Below, piece after piece: positions 20,511 through 29,795 of a stretch of DNA of 64,000 bases. Under the pieces are notes generated by a model that saw only the letters and a program-made list of their open reading frames with translations, searched no databases and had not been told where the DNA came from. Where the stretch lies: NCBI RefSeq assembly GCF_030238365.1, contig NZ_JASSOT010000067.1:96051-160050 (forward strand), given 5' to 3'. This stretch comes from Lelliottia wanjuensis. GTDB lineage: Bacteria > Pseudomonadota > Gammaproteobacteria > Enterobacterales > Enterobacteriaceae. The translations under genes were made by a program, and so were the position numbers. Within the stretch, counting starts at the first letter, position 1. Each line of letters opens with the position of its first letter.

Positions 20511-20854
20511 AGTGATTCCGGGAGTTAATGGAGTGTTTGCCGTTGGGCTCAGGACGCCCAGGTCTTTGTTATATCACATTAATTGATTAACAAATAATTC
20601 ACATCACAATCAGTTTAGCCGCTATCGGCTATCCGTCCTCTTCGATCGGACAGATTTTCAGAATGAAACATCTTGTACAATATATTCTGTACTGATATCA
20701 ACAGCCATCGCCAATAACCCACTGATAAACAACGAATAGCACTTTTTGATCAAAATTAACCTAAAAAACTGTACATCAGAAATGTACAACTTTTTAAAAA
20801 ACGTATAACTTAAATTGTAACTTAGCTGACTACTTAATTTTACAGGAGTGATAC
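20511..20854 (+). promoter_or_regulatory. ycgZ-ymgA-ariR control region with TGTACA elements
   Basis: This 344-bp AT-rich gap holds TTGTACAA at 20673-20680 and an inverted pair ACTGTACA (20768-20775) and TGTACAAC (20783-20790), a 7-bp gap between the TGTACA cores. A candidate -10 (TATAAC) lies at about 20803. These match the TGTACA sites upstream of bluR and are probably BluR operators. Confidence 0.65.
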
Positions 20855-21094
20855 ATGCGTCAGAACAGCTACATTCCCGACAGCGCCAATGCGATTGTCC
20901 AGTATTTTGAGAAAGCCGCGCTACCGACGCAGCAGGAAACCCTCGGTCAGATCGTGGTGGAGATCCTGAGCGATGGCCGTAATCTGAATCGCAAGACCCT
21001 GTGCACCAAGCTGCTTAGCCGCCTCGACACGGCGTCTGGCCCGGAAGAAGAGAGCCACTACCACACCCTGATTGGTTTGCTATTTGATCGCTAA
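20855..21094 (+). CDS. ycgZ: YcgZ, BluR-regulated small connector protein
   Basis: A 79-residue protein matching E. coli YcgZ (SANAIVQYFEKAALPTQQET). In E. coli it acts with YmgA and AriR to signal through the Rcs phosphorelay, raising colanic acid and lowering curli. It has a good AGGAG ribosome binding site. It is the first gene of a three-gene operon under the TGTACA operators. Confidence 0.85.
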   Translation: MRQNSYIPDSANAIVQYFEKAALPTQQETLGQIVVEILSDGRNLNRKTLCTKLLSRLDTASGPEEESHYHTLIGLLFDR

Positions 21095-21264
21095 GATCCA
21101 ATAGCAAACCCATTGAGCAGATCACCTGGTTTTTAAGGCAATTCTGACGAAGGAACGTTGCAGGCACTGAAAGACCTGGCAATCTTCAGCAGACCCCCTC
21201 GCGAGGGGATCTGACTTAATGCCGCACGGTGTAACATCACCCAGCGGCAATCAGAGATGCAGTT

Positions 21265-21582
21265 ATGAGAAGTGAAACAGAGCAACTAATAGATGAATTA
21301 ATTGGAGAGGCGGTTTTATCTCTTTTGAAAGAGCACGGCCCTGTCAGCAAGCAATCGCTTTTGCGGCGATTGCGGGACATGGAGGCGAGTGAGGCCGACC
21401 CTCGCCGTCGCGAAGCCCTCGCGGCGGTGATCGGCGAAATCAACGCCAGCGGTACGCCGTTTGCCCAACGTAAGAGAGCCCGTCCTCAGAGGGATCTGAA
21501 CGGTCTAAAAAGTGAGCAAAACGATAATGTTTTCCCGCTGTTTGGCGATGGTAAGCCCGGCGGTTCAAAAAACATTCATTAA
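21265..21582 (+). CDS. ymgA: YmgA-like biofilm connector protein
   Basis: A 105-residue small helical protein of the YmgA/AriR family (about residues 8-60 align by eye). Its C-terminal tail is basic and longer than in E. coli. It lies in the expected middle position between ycgZ and ariR. The 170-bp gap before it holds a hairpin (CCCCCTCGCGAGGGG, 21196-21210) but no gene. Confidence 0.7.
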   Translation: MRSETEQLIDELIGEAVLSLLKEHGPVSKQSLLRRLRDMEASEADPRRREALAAVIGEINASGTPFAQRKRARPQRDLNGLKSEQNDNVFPLFGDGKPGGSKNIH

Positions 21583-21617
21583 CAGCAACCGATCAATAAC
21601 CCTTACGGTGAGAATAA

Positions 21618-21896
21618 ATGAGACAAAATATTCAAGTTCAACCCGCTATGTACGCTGGTTTTAGTGATAATCCTCTGTCTGAGTATTTCCGTAATGCGGG
21701 CGATAGACTGGCTGAAGAGTCTGCCCTTTTTGCTTCTGCGGTGAGCTGTATCATGGCCTCCGAAGGGCATCTGACCAATAAAGCCATTATCCTGTGGCTG
21801 ATTAATGCCCTCGAATCCACCGACGACGTGGTGATGGGCGATGTGATCCGCAAAACCCTCGAAATCGTCGTCGGCTATACCATGGACGATATTTAA
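21618..21896 (+). CDS. ariR: AriR (YmgB) acid-resistance and biofilm regulator
   Basis: A 92-residue homologue of E. coli AriR/YmgB. The C-terminal stretch DVIRKTLEIVVGYTMDDI is the family hallmark. The E. coli protein is a small helical dimer that affects biofilm formation and acid resistance through the Rcs system. It is the last gene of the ycgZ operon. A weak GGCCAG/CTGGCC hairpin lies 20-70 bp after it. Confidence 0.82.
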   Translation: MRQNIQVQPAMYAGFSDNPLSEYFRNAGDRLAEESALFASAVSCIMASEGHLTNKAIILWLINALESTDDVVMGDVIRKTLEIVVGYTMDDI

Positions 21897-21970
21897 GACG
21901 CGATTTTTGCTATACAGGAGGCCAGAAGAGAGTATCGCCCTTGCTGCGGTTTTCTCACTGGCCTTCTCAT

Positions 21971-22080
21971 TTTGTCGACACTAATGTCGAATGTCATGTC
22001 GAGCCCGGTCCTTAAAAATCAGTAATCCCTGTTAAATCAACGAAATGAAATTCTGGCACAGAACCTGCTTTAACGGTCTG
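21971..22080 (+). promoter_or_regulatory. sigma-54 promoter with FhlA-like upstream sites for fdhF
   Basis: CTGGCAC-AGAAC-CTGCTT (22053-22070) has the GG at -24 and GC at -12 separated by exactly ten bases, a good sigma-54 promoter. Repeated TGTCGA/ATGTCGA elements (21973-22002) lie about 80-105 bp upstream of the predicted start near 22080, where FhlA sites sit in E. coli fdhF. The predicted transcription start excludes an ATG at 22085 as a likely start codon and supports 22121. Confidence 0.75.
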
Positions 22081-22120
22081 TCAGATGACGCTCGTTCAAC
22101 TCTTAACAGGTCTGTTATTG

Positions 22121-24271
22121 ATGAAAAAAATCCCAAGCGTCTGCCCCTACTGTGGCGCAGGCTGTAAATTAAATCTCGTGGTTGAGAACAACCGCATCAT
22201 TCGTGCCGAAGCCGCCGGCGGCGTCACCAACCAGGGCACCCTGTGTCTGAAAGGCTTTTACGGCTGGGACTTCCTCAACGATACCCGTCTGCTCACCCCT
22301 CGCCTCACCCAACCGATGATCCGCTACAACAAAGGCGACAAATTCACCCCTGTCACCTGGGACGAAGCGATCCGCTACACCGCCAGCAAGCTGAAAGCCA
22401 TCAAAGAGCAGTATGGTCCGCGCTCGATTATGACCACCGGCTCGTCACGCGGTACGGGTAACGAAACCAACTACGTGATGCAGAAATTCGCCCGCGGCGT
22501 GCTCAACACCAATAACGTGGACTGCTGCGCCCGCGTCTGCCACGGCCCGTCGGTGGCCGGTTTGCAGGAGACACTCGGCAACGGGGCGATGAGTAATTCG
22601 ATTAACGATATCGAGAACTCAAAGTGCCTGCTGGTGTTTGGCTACAACTGCGCGGATTCTCACCCGATCGTCGCCCGTCGAGTGATCAAGGCCAGGCAGA
22701 ACGGCGCGAAGATCATCGTTTGCGATCCGCGTCGCATCGAAACCGCCCGCATCGCCGATCAGCATCTACAGCTCAATAACGGCAGCAACATGGCGTTGAT
22801 CAATGCCTTTGGCTACGTGCTGCTGGAGGAGGAGCTGTACGACAAAAACTACGTCGCGCGCTTCACCGACGGCCTCGAGACCTATCGCCAGATCGTCAAG
22901 GATTACGCGCCTGAGAAGGTCGAGCATCTGACCGGCATTCCGGCGCGCGATGTGCGTCAGGCGATGCGCACTTTCGCCGCCGCGCCGTCCGCGACGGTGA
23001 TGTGGGGTATGGGCGTGACGCAGTTTGGTCAGGCCGTCGACGTGGTGAAAGGCCTTTCCAGCCTGGCGCTGCTGACCGGCAATCTTGGCCGTCCTGCCGT
23101 CGGCGTCGGCCCGGTTCGCGGACAAAATAACGTCCAGGGCGCGTGCGATATGGGCGTGCTGCCGAACATGTTCCCGGGCTACCAGGAGGTGACCGACGCC
23201 GCCGTGCGCGCGAAGTTCGCCGAGGCCTGGGGCATTAACGTCAACGACATGGATGACCAGGTCGGGACGCGGATCACCGAAGTGCCACACCTGGCGCTGG
23301 AAGGCAAAATCAAAGCTTATTACATCATGGGGGAAGATCCGCTCCAGACCGAAGCGGACCTGGGCCTGGTGCGCCGCGGCTTTGAGGCGCTCGACTTCGT
23401 GGTGGTGCAGGACATCTTTATGACCAAAACCGCCGAAGTGGCGGATGTGTTGCTGCCAGCCACCTCCTGGGGCGAGCACGGCGGTGTGTTCACCTGCGCG
23501 GATCGCGGCTTCCAGCGCTTCGGCAAAGCGATCGAGGCCAGCGGGAACGTGAAGCGCGACTGGGAGATCATCAGCCTGCTCGCCAGCGCGATGGGCTATC
23601 CGATGCATTACGACTCTAACCAGCAAATCTGGGATGAAATGCGCGAGCTGTGCCCGCTGTTCTTCGGCGTAACATACGAAAAAATGGGCGAAATGGGTCA
23701 CGTTCAGTGGCCGTGTCCGACGCTGGATCATCCCGGTACGCCCTACCTGTACAAAGACAATCAGTTCGACACGCCGAATTGCAAAGGCCAGCTGTTTGCC
23801 GCCCCGTGGCGCGCGCCTGCGGAAGTGCCGGACGCGGAGTATCCGCTGGTGCTGTGTACGGTGCGCGAAGTCGGCCACTATTCGTGTCGTTCGATGACCG
23901 GTAACTGCGCCGCGCTGCAAAGCCTGGCGGATGAACCGGGTCGCGTGCAGATGAATCCGGCGGACGCTGCGGCGCTTGGCGTATCGGACGGACAGCTGGT
24001 GTGGGTGCGTTCGCGTCGCGGGAAGGTGATCACCCGGGCGAACATCAGCGAGCGCATTAACGAGGGCGCGGTGTATATGACGTATCAGTGGTGGATTGGA
24101 GCCTGTAACGAGCTGACGCAGGACAATCTCGACCCGACGTCAAAAACGCCGGAAACTAAATATTGCGCGGTGCAGCTGGAGGCGATCGACGATCAGCGCT
24201 GGGCGGAAGATTATGCCGCATCGGCGTATCAGTCGATGAAAACCCGGTTGATTGATGCGGTGAACGTGTAA
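22121..24271 (+). CDS. fdhF: Formate dehydrogenase H, cysteine variant
   Basis: Cytosolic catalytic subunit that oxidises formate to CO2, in E. coli as part of formate hydrogenlyase. At 716 residues it matches E. coli FdhF closely in length and sequence. The N-terminal 4Fe-4S ligands (CPYCGAGC...C), the conserved Lys of TLCLKG and the active-site His are present. Residue 140, a UGA-encoded selenocysteine in E. coli, is a TGC cysteine (codon 22538-22540, in CARVCHGPSVAGL). The following DNA no longer forms the short SECIS stem well. The promoter looks FhlA/sigma-54 dependent. No hydrogenase genes are in the window. Confidence 0.9.
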   Translation: MKKIPSVCPYCGAGCKLNLVVENNRIIRAEAAGGVTNQGTLCLKGFYGWDFLNDTRLLTPRLTQPMIRYNKGDKFTPVTWDEAIRYTASKLKAIKEQYGPRSIMTTGSSRGTGNETNYVMQKFARGVLNTNNVDCCARVCHGPSVAGLQETLGNGAMSNSINDIENSKCLLVFGYNCADSHPIVARRVIKARQNGAKIIVCDPRRIETARIADQHLQLNNGSNMALINAFGYVLLEEELYDKNYVARFTDGLETYRQIVKDYAPEKVEHLTGIPARDVRQAMRTFAAAPSATVMWGMGVTQFGQAVDVVKGLSSLALLTGNLGRPAVGVGPVRGQNNVQGACDMGVLPNMFPGYQEVTDAAVRAKFAEAWGINVNDMDDQVGTRITEVPHLALEGKIKAYYIMGEDPLQTEADLGLVRRGFEALDFVVVQDIFMTKTAEVADVLLPATSWGEHGGVFTCADRGFQRFGKAIEASGNVKRDWEIISLLASAMGYPMHYDSNQQIWDEMRELCPLFFGVTYEKMGEMGHVQWPCPTLDHPGTPYLYKDNQFDTPNCKGQLFAAPWRAPAEVPDAEYPLVLCTVREVGHYSCRSMTGNCAALQSLADEPGRVQMNPADAAALGVSDGQLVWVRSRRGKVITRANISERINEGAVYMTYQWWIGACNELTQDNLDPTSKTPETKYCAVQLEAIDDQRWAEDYAASAYQSMKTRLIDAVNV

Positions 24272-24277
24272 CGAAAA

Positions 24278-24356
24278 AAGCCCGATGGCGCTACGCTTAT
24301 CGGGCCTACAAACACCTCAACCGTAGGCCGGGTAAGGCGCAGCCGCCACCCGGCAA
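24278..24356. repeat. REP/BIME pair between fdhF and fdnI
   Basis: Two enterobacterial REP-type palindromes in inverted orientation, GCCCGATGGCGCTACGCTTA and GTAGGCCGGGTAAGGCGCAG with their arms. They lie in the 91-bp gap between convergent genes and probably act as mRNA 3' stabiliser and transcription end. Confidence 0.85.
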
Positions 24357-24362
24357 CCCCGT

Positions 24363-24995
24363 TTACTCGTCCTCTTTCGCCTCGACCTCACGATACCAGC
24401 GCGGGTGATGTTTCTTCGCCCAGCGACGGCTCACCTTCCCTTCGATCATGCCGGTTATCGATCCCTTCACCCAGAACGCCATATAGATATGAATCAGGAT
24501 GGCGTGGATCAGCACAATCGCCGCCGTGGCGTGAATGAGCAGGCTCCAGCGCACCAGCCAGATCGGGAAGTAGTGGGTAAAGTAAGGCCGCCAGATGATC
24601 ACTCCCGTCGCCAGCAGGACGAAAATCAGGCTCATGATCGACCAGAACATCATCTTCTGCCCGGCGTTGTATTTCCCGACGTCCGCCACCTTATGCTCGT
24701 TGCCTTTCAGCACCTCCACGATACCCTTGATCCACGGCAGATCCTGTTTATCCGGGATATTGTGATGCACAAAACGGACAAACATAAACATCAGCGCAAA
24801 AAAGATCAGCACGCCGAAAAACGGGTGCAGGATACGCCCCATCTGCGGTGTGCCGAAGGTTTCCGTCAGCCACTGGAGGGTCGGGAAAAAGAGCGCAATA
24901 CCGGATAACGACACCAGGAAGAAGCAGATCACCACCGTCCAGTGACAGGCGCGGTCGATAAACTTCGTGCGCAGGATCATTTTGCTCTTACTCAT
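24363..24995 (-). CDS. fdnI: Formate dehydrogenase N/O gamma subunit, cytochrome b556
   Basis: A 210-residue membrane subunit with four hydrophobic helices and the expected haem histidines ([30 protein letters not shown]). It passes electrons from the beta subunit to menaquinone. It is the last gene of the fdnGHI-like operon and overlaps fdnH by 8 bp. The length is closer to FdoI than FdnI, so N or O type is not settled. Confidence 0.9.
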   Translation of the reverse strand: MSKSKMILRTKFIDRACHWTVVICFFLVSLSGIALFFPTLQWLTETFGTPQMGRILHPFFGVLIFFALMFMFVRFVHHNIPDKQDLPWIKGIVEVLKGNEHKVADVGKYNAGQKMMFWSIMSLIFVLLATGVIIWRPYFTHYFPIWLVRWSLLIHATAAIVLIHAILIHIYMAFWVKGSITGMIEGKVSRRWAKKHHPRWYREVEAKEDE

Positions 24996-25875
24996 GCGGA
25001 TTCTCCTCTTCGTCGTCGTCCGTCTCCTTGTTTGGCCCTACGCCGATGTAGTGGTAAATCAGCCCCGCGAAGGTGGCGATAAACCCGGCGGCGGAGAGCG
25101 GCTTGAGGATCCCCTTCCACAGATTCACCGGCAGATCGATCTTCGGATCCGTCGGCAGGTTGTGGTACAGCGCCGGCTGGTCGGCGTGATGCAGGACGTA
25201 CATCACGTGCGTCCCGCCCACGCCCTGCGGGTTATAGACCCCCGCCTGCGCGTAGCCGCGTTTTTTCAGCTGCATCACGCGCGATTCGCCCAGCTCCAGC
25301 ATCTCTTTTTTGGTGCCGAAATGAATCGCGCCGGTCGGGCAGGTTTTGACGCAGGCCGGCTCCTGGCCGACGCTGACGCGATCCACGCACAGGGTGCATT
25401 TGTAGACCCGGTTGTCGTCAGGATTGAGACGCGGAATATTGAACGGACACCCGGCAATGCAGTATCCGCAGCCGATGCAGTGTTCAGACTGAAAATCGAC
25501 AATCCCGTTGGCGTACTGGATGATTGCCCCGGCGGACGGGCACGCTTTCAGGCAGCCCGGCTCCGCGCAGTGCATGCAGCCGTCCTTGCGGATCAGCCAC
25601 TCCAGTTTGTTGTTCTGCGTGGTTTCGCTAAAGCGCATCACCGTCCAGGATTTGGCACTCAAATCCATCGGGTTGTCATAGACGCCCTCGCACACGCCGA
25701 CCTCGTCGCGAATATCATTCCACTCCGAGCACGCCACCTGACAGCCTTTGCAGCCGATGCAGGTTGAAACGTCGATAAGCTTCGCCACTTCCGCTTTAAA
25801 ATCCCGCGCCTGCGGCGGGGGGGTCATGACGTTGGTGGCCGAACGTTTGATAATATCTTGTGATTGCATAGACAT
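24988..25875 (-). CDS. fdnH: Formate dehydrogenase N/O beta subunit, four [4Fe-4S]
   Basis: A 295-residue electron-transfer subunit. Four cysteine clusters typical of the family are visible ([43 protein letters not shown]). A single C-terminal transmembrane helix (about residues 255-278) anchors it on the periplasmic side with the gamma subunit. It lies 12 bp after the catalytic subunit gene. Confidence 0.93.
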   Translation of the reverse strand: MSMQSQDIIKRSATNVMTPPPQARDFKAEVAKLIDVSTCIGCKGCQVACSEWNDIRDEVGVCEGVYDNPMDLSAKSWTVMRFSETTQNNKLEWLIRKDGCMHCAEPGCLKACPSAGAIIQYANGIVDFQSEHCIGCGYCIAGCPFNIPRLNPDDNRVYKCTLCVDRVSVGQEPACVKTCPTGAIHFGTKKEMLELGESRVMQLKKRGYAQAGVYNPQGVGGTHVMYVLHHADQPALYHNLPTDPKIDLPVNLWKGILKPLSAAGFIATFAGLIYHYIGVGPNKETDDDEEENPHE

Positions 25876-25887
25876 ACGCGGCCTCCC

Positions 25888-28800
25888 TTACGCCTTCTCG
25901 ATATTGGCTAAAAACGCTTTGTATTCCGGCGTTTGCGAGTTGGCGTCACCAACGGACGGTGTCAGCGTATTGGCAAGGAACCCTTTGCGCGTGGTCCCTT
26001 CAAAACCCCAGTGACACGGGATGCCAATGGTGTCGATCTGACGCCCATCAATGGTCAGGGTTTGCAGGCGTTTGGTGACCACCGCTTTGGCTTTGATATA
26101 CCCGCGTTTCGAGGTCACTTTCACCACGTCCCCGGCGACAATGCCCTTCTGCAGCGCCAGCGCTTCCCCCATCTCGATAAACTGATCCGGCTGGGCGATG
26201 GCGTTGAGCCGCGCATGTTTGGTCCAGTGGCGGAACAGTTCTGTGATCGAGTAAGTCGTGGCGACATACGGGAAGTCAGCCGCTTTGCCCATATTGGCGA
26301 CATCTTCCCTGAACACGCGCGCCACCGGGCTGGAGATCACATTCGGATGCAGCGGGTTAGTGCCAATCGGTGATTCAAGCGGTTCGTAATGCTCCGGGAA
26401 CGGGCCGTCGTTCATCTTGTCGATGGAGAACAGACGCGCCACCCCTTCCGGGTTCATGATAAACGGCCCAACGTTCGTGCCCGGCGCCGAGGCGTTGTAA
26501 TCCGCCACGTCCATACCCGCCCATTTTTTCCCGTCCCAGTGCAGCAGGGCACGTTCCGGGTCCCATGGTTTTCCGGCGACATCCGCCGACGCGCGGTTAT
26601 AGAGAATGCGACGGTTCGCAGGCCACGACCACGCCCAGCCCGGCGTACAGCCCAGGCCGTAAGGATCGCTGTTGTCGCGATTCGCCATCTGGTTGCCCTG
26701 CTCGGTCCAGCTTCCGCAGTAGACCCAGCAGAAGCTGCTGGTCGAGCCGTCGTCGCGCAGCTGCGCAAAGCTGCTGAGCTGCTGCCCTTTTTTAGCAACC
26801 AGCTGGCCTTTGTCGTCATACAGATCGGCGAGCGCCATGCCGTTGGCTTCGCGGGCGATCTCCTCCGGGTGCGGGTCGCGCGGATTTTTGTAATTCCACG
26901 ACATGTTCAGCACCGGCTCAGGGTTTGCGCCGCCCTCCTGCTGATAAAGTTCACGCAGACGCGTAAACAGACGCCCGAGGATTTTGCCGTCGTGCATCGC
27001 CTCGCCCGGTGGTTCTGCCGCCGCCCAGTGCCACTGCAGCCAGCGGCCCGAGTTGGCGATCGAGCCGTCCTCTTCTGCAAAGCAGGACGATGGCAGGCGG
27101 AACACTTCGGTCTGGATCTCTTTCGGATCGACGTCGTTCATCTCGCCGTGGTGCTGCCAGAAGGTCGAGGACTCGGTCACCAGCGGGTCGATCACCACCA
27201 TGTACTTGAGTTTCGCCAGCGCGCGCGCCGATTTGTTCTTGTCCGGGAACGCCGCCAGCGGGTTGAAGCCCTGCACGATGTAACCGTTGATTTTGCCGTC
27301 GAGCATCAGCTTCGCCTGGGTCATCACGTCATACAGACGATCCCACTTCGGCAGCCAGTCGTAGCCCCAGTTGTTCTCCGCCGTGGCGCGATCGCCCCAG
27401 AAACTTTTCATCATGCTGACAAAGAATTTCGGCGTGTTTTGCCAGTAGTTGACCTCATTGAGGCCCAGGGATGGCGGCGTGATTTGCGAGATATAGGTCT
27501 GATAATCCTGCTGTTTTTCCGACGGCAGCGGCATGTAGCCGGGCAGATTGGTGGAGAGCAGGCCGAGATCCGTATAGCCCTGAATATTGGAGTGACCGCG
27601 CAGGGCATTCACCCCGCCGCCCGCCATCCCGATATTCCCGAGCAGGAGTTGCAGCATCCCCGCCGCGCGGATGATCTGCGCCCCGGCCGAGTGGTGCGTC
27701 CAGCCGAGAGCGTACAAAATGGTCGCCGTGCGATTCGGCACGCTGGTGCTGGCGAGGATCTCGCAGATGCGGTTGAAATCTTCCAGCGAGGTGCCGCAGA
27801 GACGGTTGACCATCTCCGGCGTGTAGCGATCGACGTGCGCTTTGAGTAAGTTCCAGACGCAGCGCGGATGGCTCAGGGTATCGTCACGCAGGGCATGCCC
27901 CTGCTCGTCCAGCTGATAGAACCAGCTCGATTTGTCGTACTGACGTTTTTCGGCGTCGTACCCGCTGAACAGCCCGTCATCGAAAGCATAGTCGTCGCGA
28001 ATAATCAGGCTGGCGTTGGTGTAGGCGCGCACGTATTCGTGCTGGATGGCGTCATGTTCGATCAGATAGCGGATGGCACCGAGCAAGAAGGCGGTGTCAG
28101 ATCCGGCGCGGATCGGGGCATACAGATCCGCCACGGCAGCGCTGCGGTTAAAGCGCGGATCCACCACAACTACGGTCGCATCGTTTTTGGTCTGCGCTTC
28201 GATCACCCATTTGAAGCCGACCGGGTGCGCTTCGGCGGCGTTGCCACCCATGATCAGCACCACGTTGGCATTTTTAATATCGACCCAGTTGTTGGTCATT
28301 GCCCCGCGTCCGAAGGTCGGGGCCAGCGCGGCGACGGTCGGGCCATGGCACAGACGCGCCTGGCAGTCGATGGCCACCATCCCCAGCGCGCGGGCAAATT
28401 TGCCGTCGAGAATCCCGGTTTCATTGCTGGCCGCCGAAGAGCAGAGCATGCCGGTGGTGGTCCAGCGGTTGACCGTCAGACCCTGGGCGTTTTTCTCGAT
28501 AAAGTTGGCGTCGCGATCCGCTTTCATCAGCCGGGCGATGCGTTCGATGGCGTCATCCCAGGAGATGCGCTGCCACTTGTCAGAGCCGGGCGCGCGGTAT
28601 TCGGGATAGAGCAGACGGTTGTCGCTGTGGATATAATCCAGCACTCCGGCCCCTTTCGGACACAGGGAACCGCGGCTGACCGGATGATCCGGATCGCCTT
28701 CGACGTGATAGATACTTTCTGTGACGTTTTTGGCGGTGTCGCCGAGGCTGTACATCAGCATGCCGCAGCCAACTGAGCAGTACGTACAGTTATTACGCGT

Positions 28801-28938
28801 CTCTTTTGCTTTTAAGAGTTTGTATTGACGGGCTTCTGCGTGCGCAGAAAATGATGATAAAAATCCGAGAGATGCAACAGTGGTTCCTGCCATACCGCCC
28901 GCGCAGATCTTAAAGAACTGCCTCCGGCTAAGCTCCAT
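25888..28938 (-). CDS. fdnG: Formate dehydrogenase N/O catalytic subunit, cysteine variant
   Basis: Periplasm-facing molybdopterin enzyme that oxidises formate and feeds electrons to the quinone pool, 1016 residues. A twin-arginine signal (SRRQFFKICAGG) and the N-terminal 4Fe-4S site (CTYCSVGCG) are present. The position of the essential selenocysteine (196 in E. coli FdnG) is cysteine 197 here, codon TGC at 28350-28348, in CQARLCHGPTVAAL. The rest is highly conserved, so this is not a decayed gene. It is the first gene of a minus-strand GHI operon. The 150-bp upstream region holds its promoter, in which I find no clear Fnr site. Confidence 0.92.
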   Translation of the reverse strand: MELSRRQFFKICAGGMAGTTVASLGFLSSFSAHAEARQYKLLKAKETRNNCTYCSVGCGMLMYSLGDTAKNVTESIYHVEGDPDHPVSRGSLCPKGAGVLDYIHSDNRLLYPEYRAPGSDKWQRISWDDAIERIARLMKADRDANFIEKNAQGLTVNRWTTTGMLCSSAASNETGILDGKFARALGMVAIDCQARLCHGPTVAALAPTFGRGAMTNNWVDIKNANVVLIMGGNAAEAHPVGFKWVIEAQTKNDATVVVVDPRFNRSAAVADLYAPIRAGSDTAFLLGAIRYLIEHDAIQHEYVRAYTNASLIIRDDYAFDDGLFSGYDAEKRQYDKSSWFYQLDEQGHALRDDTLSHPRCVWNLLKAHVDRYTPEMVNRLCGTSLEDFNRICEILASTSVPNRTATILYALGWTHHSAGAQIIRAAGMLQLLLGNIGMAGGGVNALRGHSNIQGYTDLGLLSTNLPGYMPLPSEKQQDYQTYISQITPPSLGLNEVNYWQNTPKFFVSMMKSFWGDRATAENNWGYDWLPKWDRLYDVMTQAKLMLDGKINGYIVQGFNPLAAFPDKNKSARALAKLKYMVVIDPLVTESSTFWQHHGEMNDVDPKEIQTEVFRLPSSCFAEEDGSIANSGRWLQWHWAAAEPPGEAMHDGKILGRLFTRLRELYQQEGGANPEPVLNMSWNYKNPRDPHPEEIAREANGMALADLYDDKGQLVAKKGQQLSSFAQLRDDGSTSSFCWVYCGSWTEQGNQMANRDNSDPYGLGCTPGWAWSWPANRRILYNRASADVAGKPWDPERALLHWDGKKWAGMDVADYNASAPGTNVGPFIMNPEGVARLFSIDKMNDGPFPEHYEPLESPIGTNPLHPNVISSPVARVFREDVANMGKAADFPYVATTYSITELFRHWTKHARLNAIAQPDQFIEMGEALALQKGIVAGDVVKVTSKRGYIKAKAVVTKRLQTLTIDGRQIDTIGIPCHWGFEGTTRKGFLANTLTPSVGDANSQTPEYKAFLANIEKA

Positions 28939-29058
28939 TTATCCTCCAGCTTAAACTTAAGACTCGAAAAGGGATGGAGATTATAGGGTTATTAGAATTC
29001 AGAAACCATTATCCATTTGTGGTTATAAGACCATGAACTCACAAAGGACAAAAACAAA

Positions 29059-29086
29059 AAAGGCCGCATTAGCGGCCTTTTCAACA
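29059..29086 (-). terminator. ydiH terminator
   Basis: AAAAGGCCGC-ATTA-GCGGCCTTTT stem with flanking A and T runs, able to work in both directions, just after the ydiH stop. Confidence 0.8.
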
Positions 29087-29095
29087 AGCGGGAGA

Positions 29096-29290
29096 TTAAT
29101 GGACGTGAACGCCTAACCGCCAGGCAAAGTAGATCTCTTCTTTCAGTTCGTTGGAAGAGAGCGCGAGCAGGTCGGCAAACTCCAGTTCAAGCTGTTTCAG
29201 CTTTTTCAGGTACTGCGCCGGGGACAAATTGCTCTTATCGCGACGTAAAAACTCTACTGCCAGTTGGGTGGGGCTCATTTCGGTATCCAT
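29096..29290 (-). CDS. ydiH: YdiH, small conserved protein
   Basis: A 64-residue protein of unknown function, nearly the same as E. coli YdiH (NLSPAQYLKKLKQLELEFAD). I chose the start MDTEMSPTQL, giving the E. coli length, with GAGGA before it. Its neighbours menI and ydiJ are in E. coli order, while the E. coli neighbour sufA is separated here by an 11-kb insertion. Confidence 0.9.
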   Translation of the reverse strand: MDTEMSPTQLAVEFLRRDKSNLSPAQYLKKLKQLELEFADLLALSSNELKEEIYFAWRLGVHVH

Positions 29291-29384
29291 AACATCCTCT
29301 CTATGTACAAAACCTGACCAGTATAGCACGTCTGACTGACCAATTTTTGACCAAAGACAATTCCTCTCAGATGTTTACCTTTAT

Positions 29385-29795
29385 TTAAACCACCGCCGTG
29401 GTGAGTCGCGACGAGCAGCACAGTCGTTCCTGCTCGTCGAAAATGTCGATCTGCCACACCTGATGGCGACTGCCTGCGTGCAGCGCACGACACACTCCGC
29501 GCACGCGCCCGCTGCGCACGGAACGAATGTGGTTGGCATTGACCTCCAGCCCCACCACTTTTTGCTCGCCCTCGGTACAGAGATAGCCCGCCACCGAGCC
29601 CAGCGTTTCCGCCAGCACCACCGAGGCACCGCCGTGCAGCAGGCCAAACGGCTGATGCGTGCGGCTGTCCACCGGCATAGTGGCTTCGAGGTCGTTTTCA
29701 CCGATGCGCGTAAACTGAATATCGAGCAAACCGACCATATTCCCCTCGCCCATGGCGTTGAGCGCCTCAAGCGATGCGGTACGTTTCCAGATCAT
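29385..29795 (-). CDS. menI: 1,4-dihydroxy-2-naphthoyl-CoA hydrolase (YdiI)
   Basis: A 136-residue hotdog-fold thioesterase of menaquinone synthesis. The motif [18 protein letters not shown], with its catalytic glutamate, is clear. The start MIWKRTASL overlaps the ydiJ stop as ATGA, so the two are translationally coupled. A longer frame upstream lies within ydiJ and is not used. Confidence 0.93.
   Translation of the reverse strand: MIWKRTASLEALNAMGEGNMVGLLDIQFTRIGENDLEATMPVDSRTHQPFGLLHGGASVVLAETLGSVAGYLCTEGEQKVVGLEVNANHIRSVRSGRVRGVCRALHAGSRHQVWQIDIFDEQERLCCSSRLTTAVV

Noticed and set aside
22538..22540. Possible selenocysteine codon in fdhF
   Set aside because: The codon is TGC, not TGA, and the frame is open without recoding.
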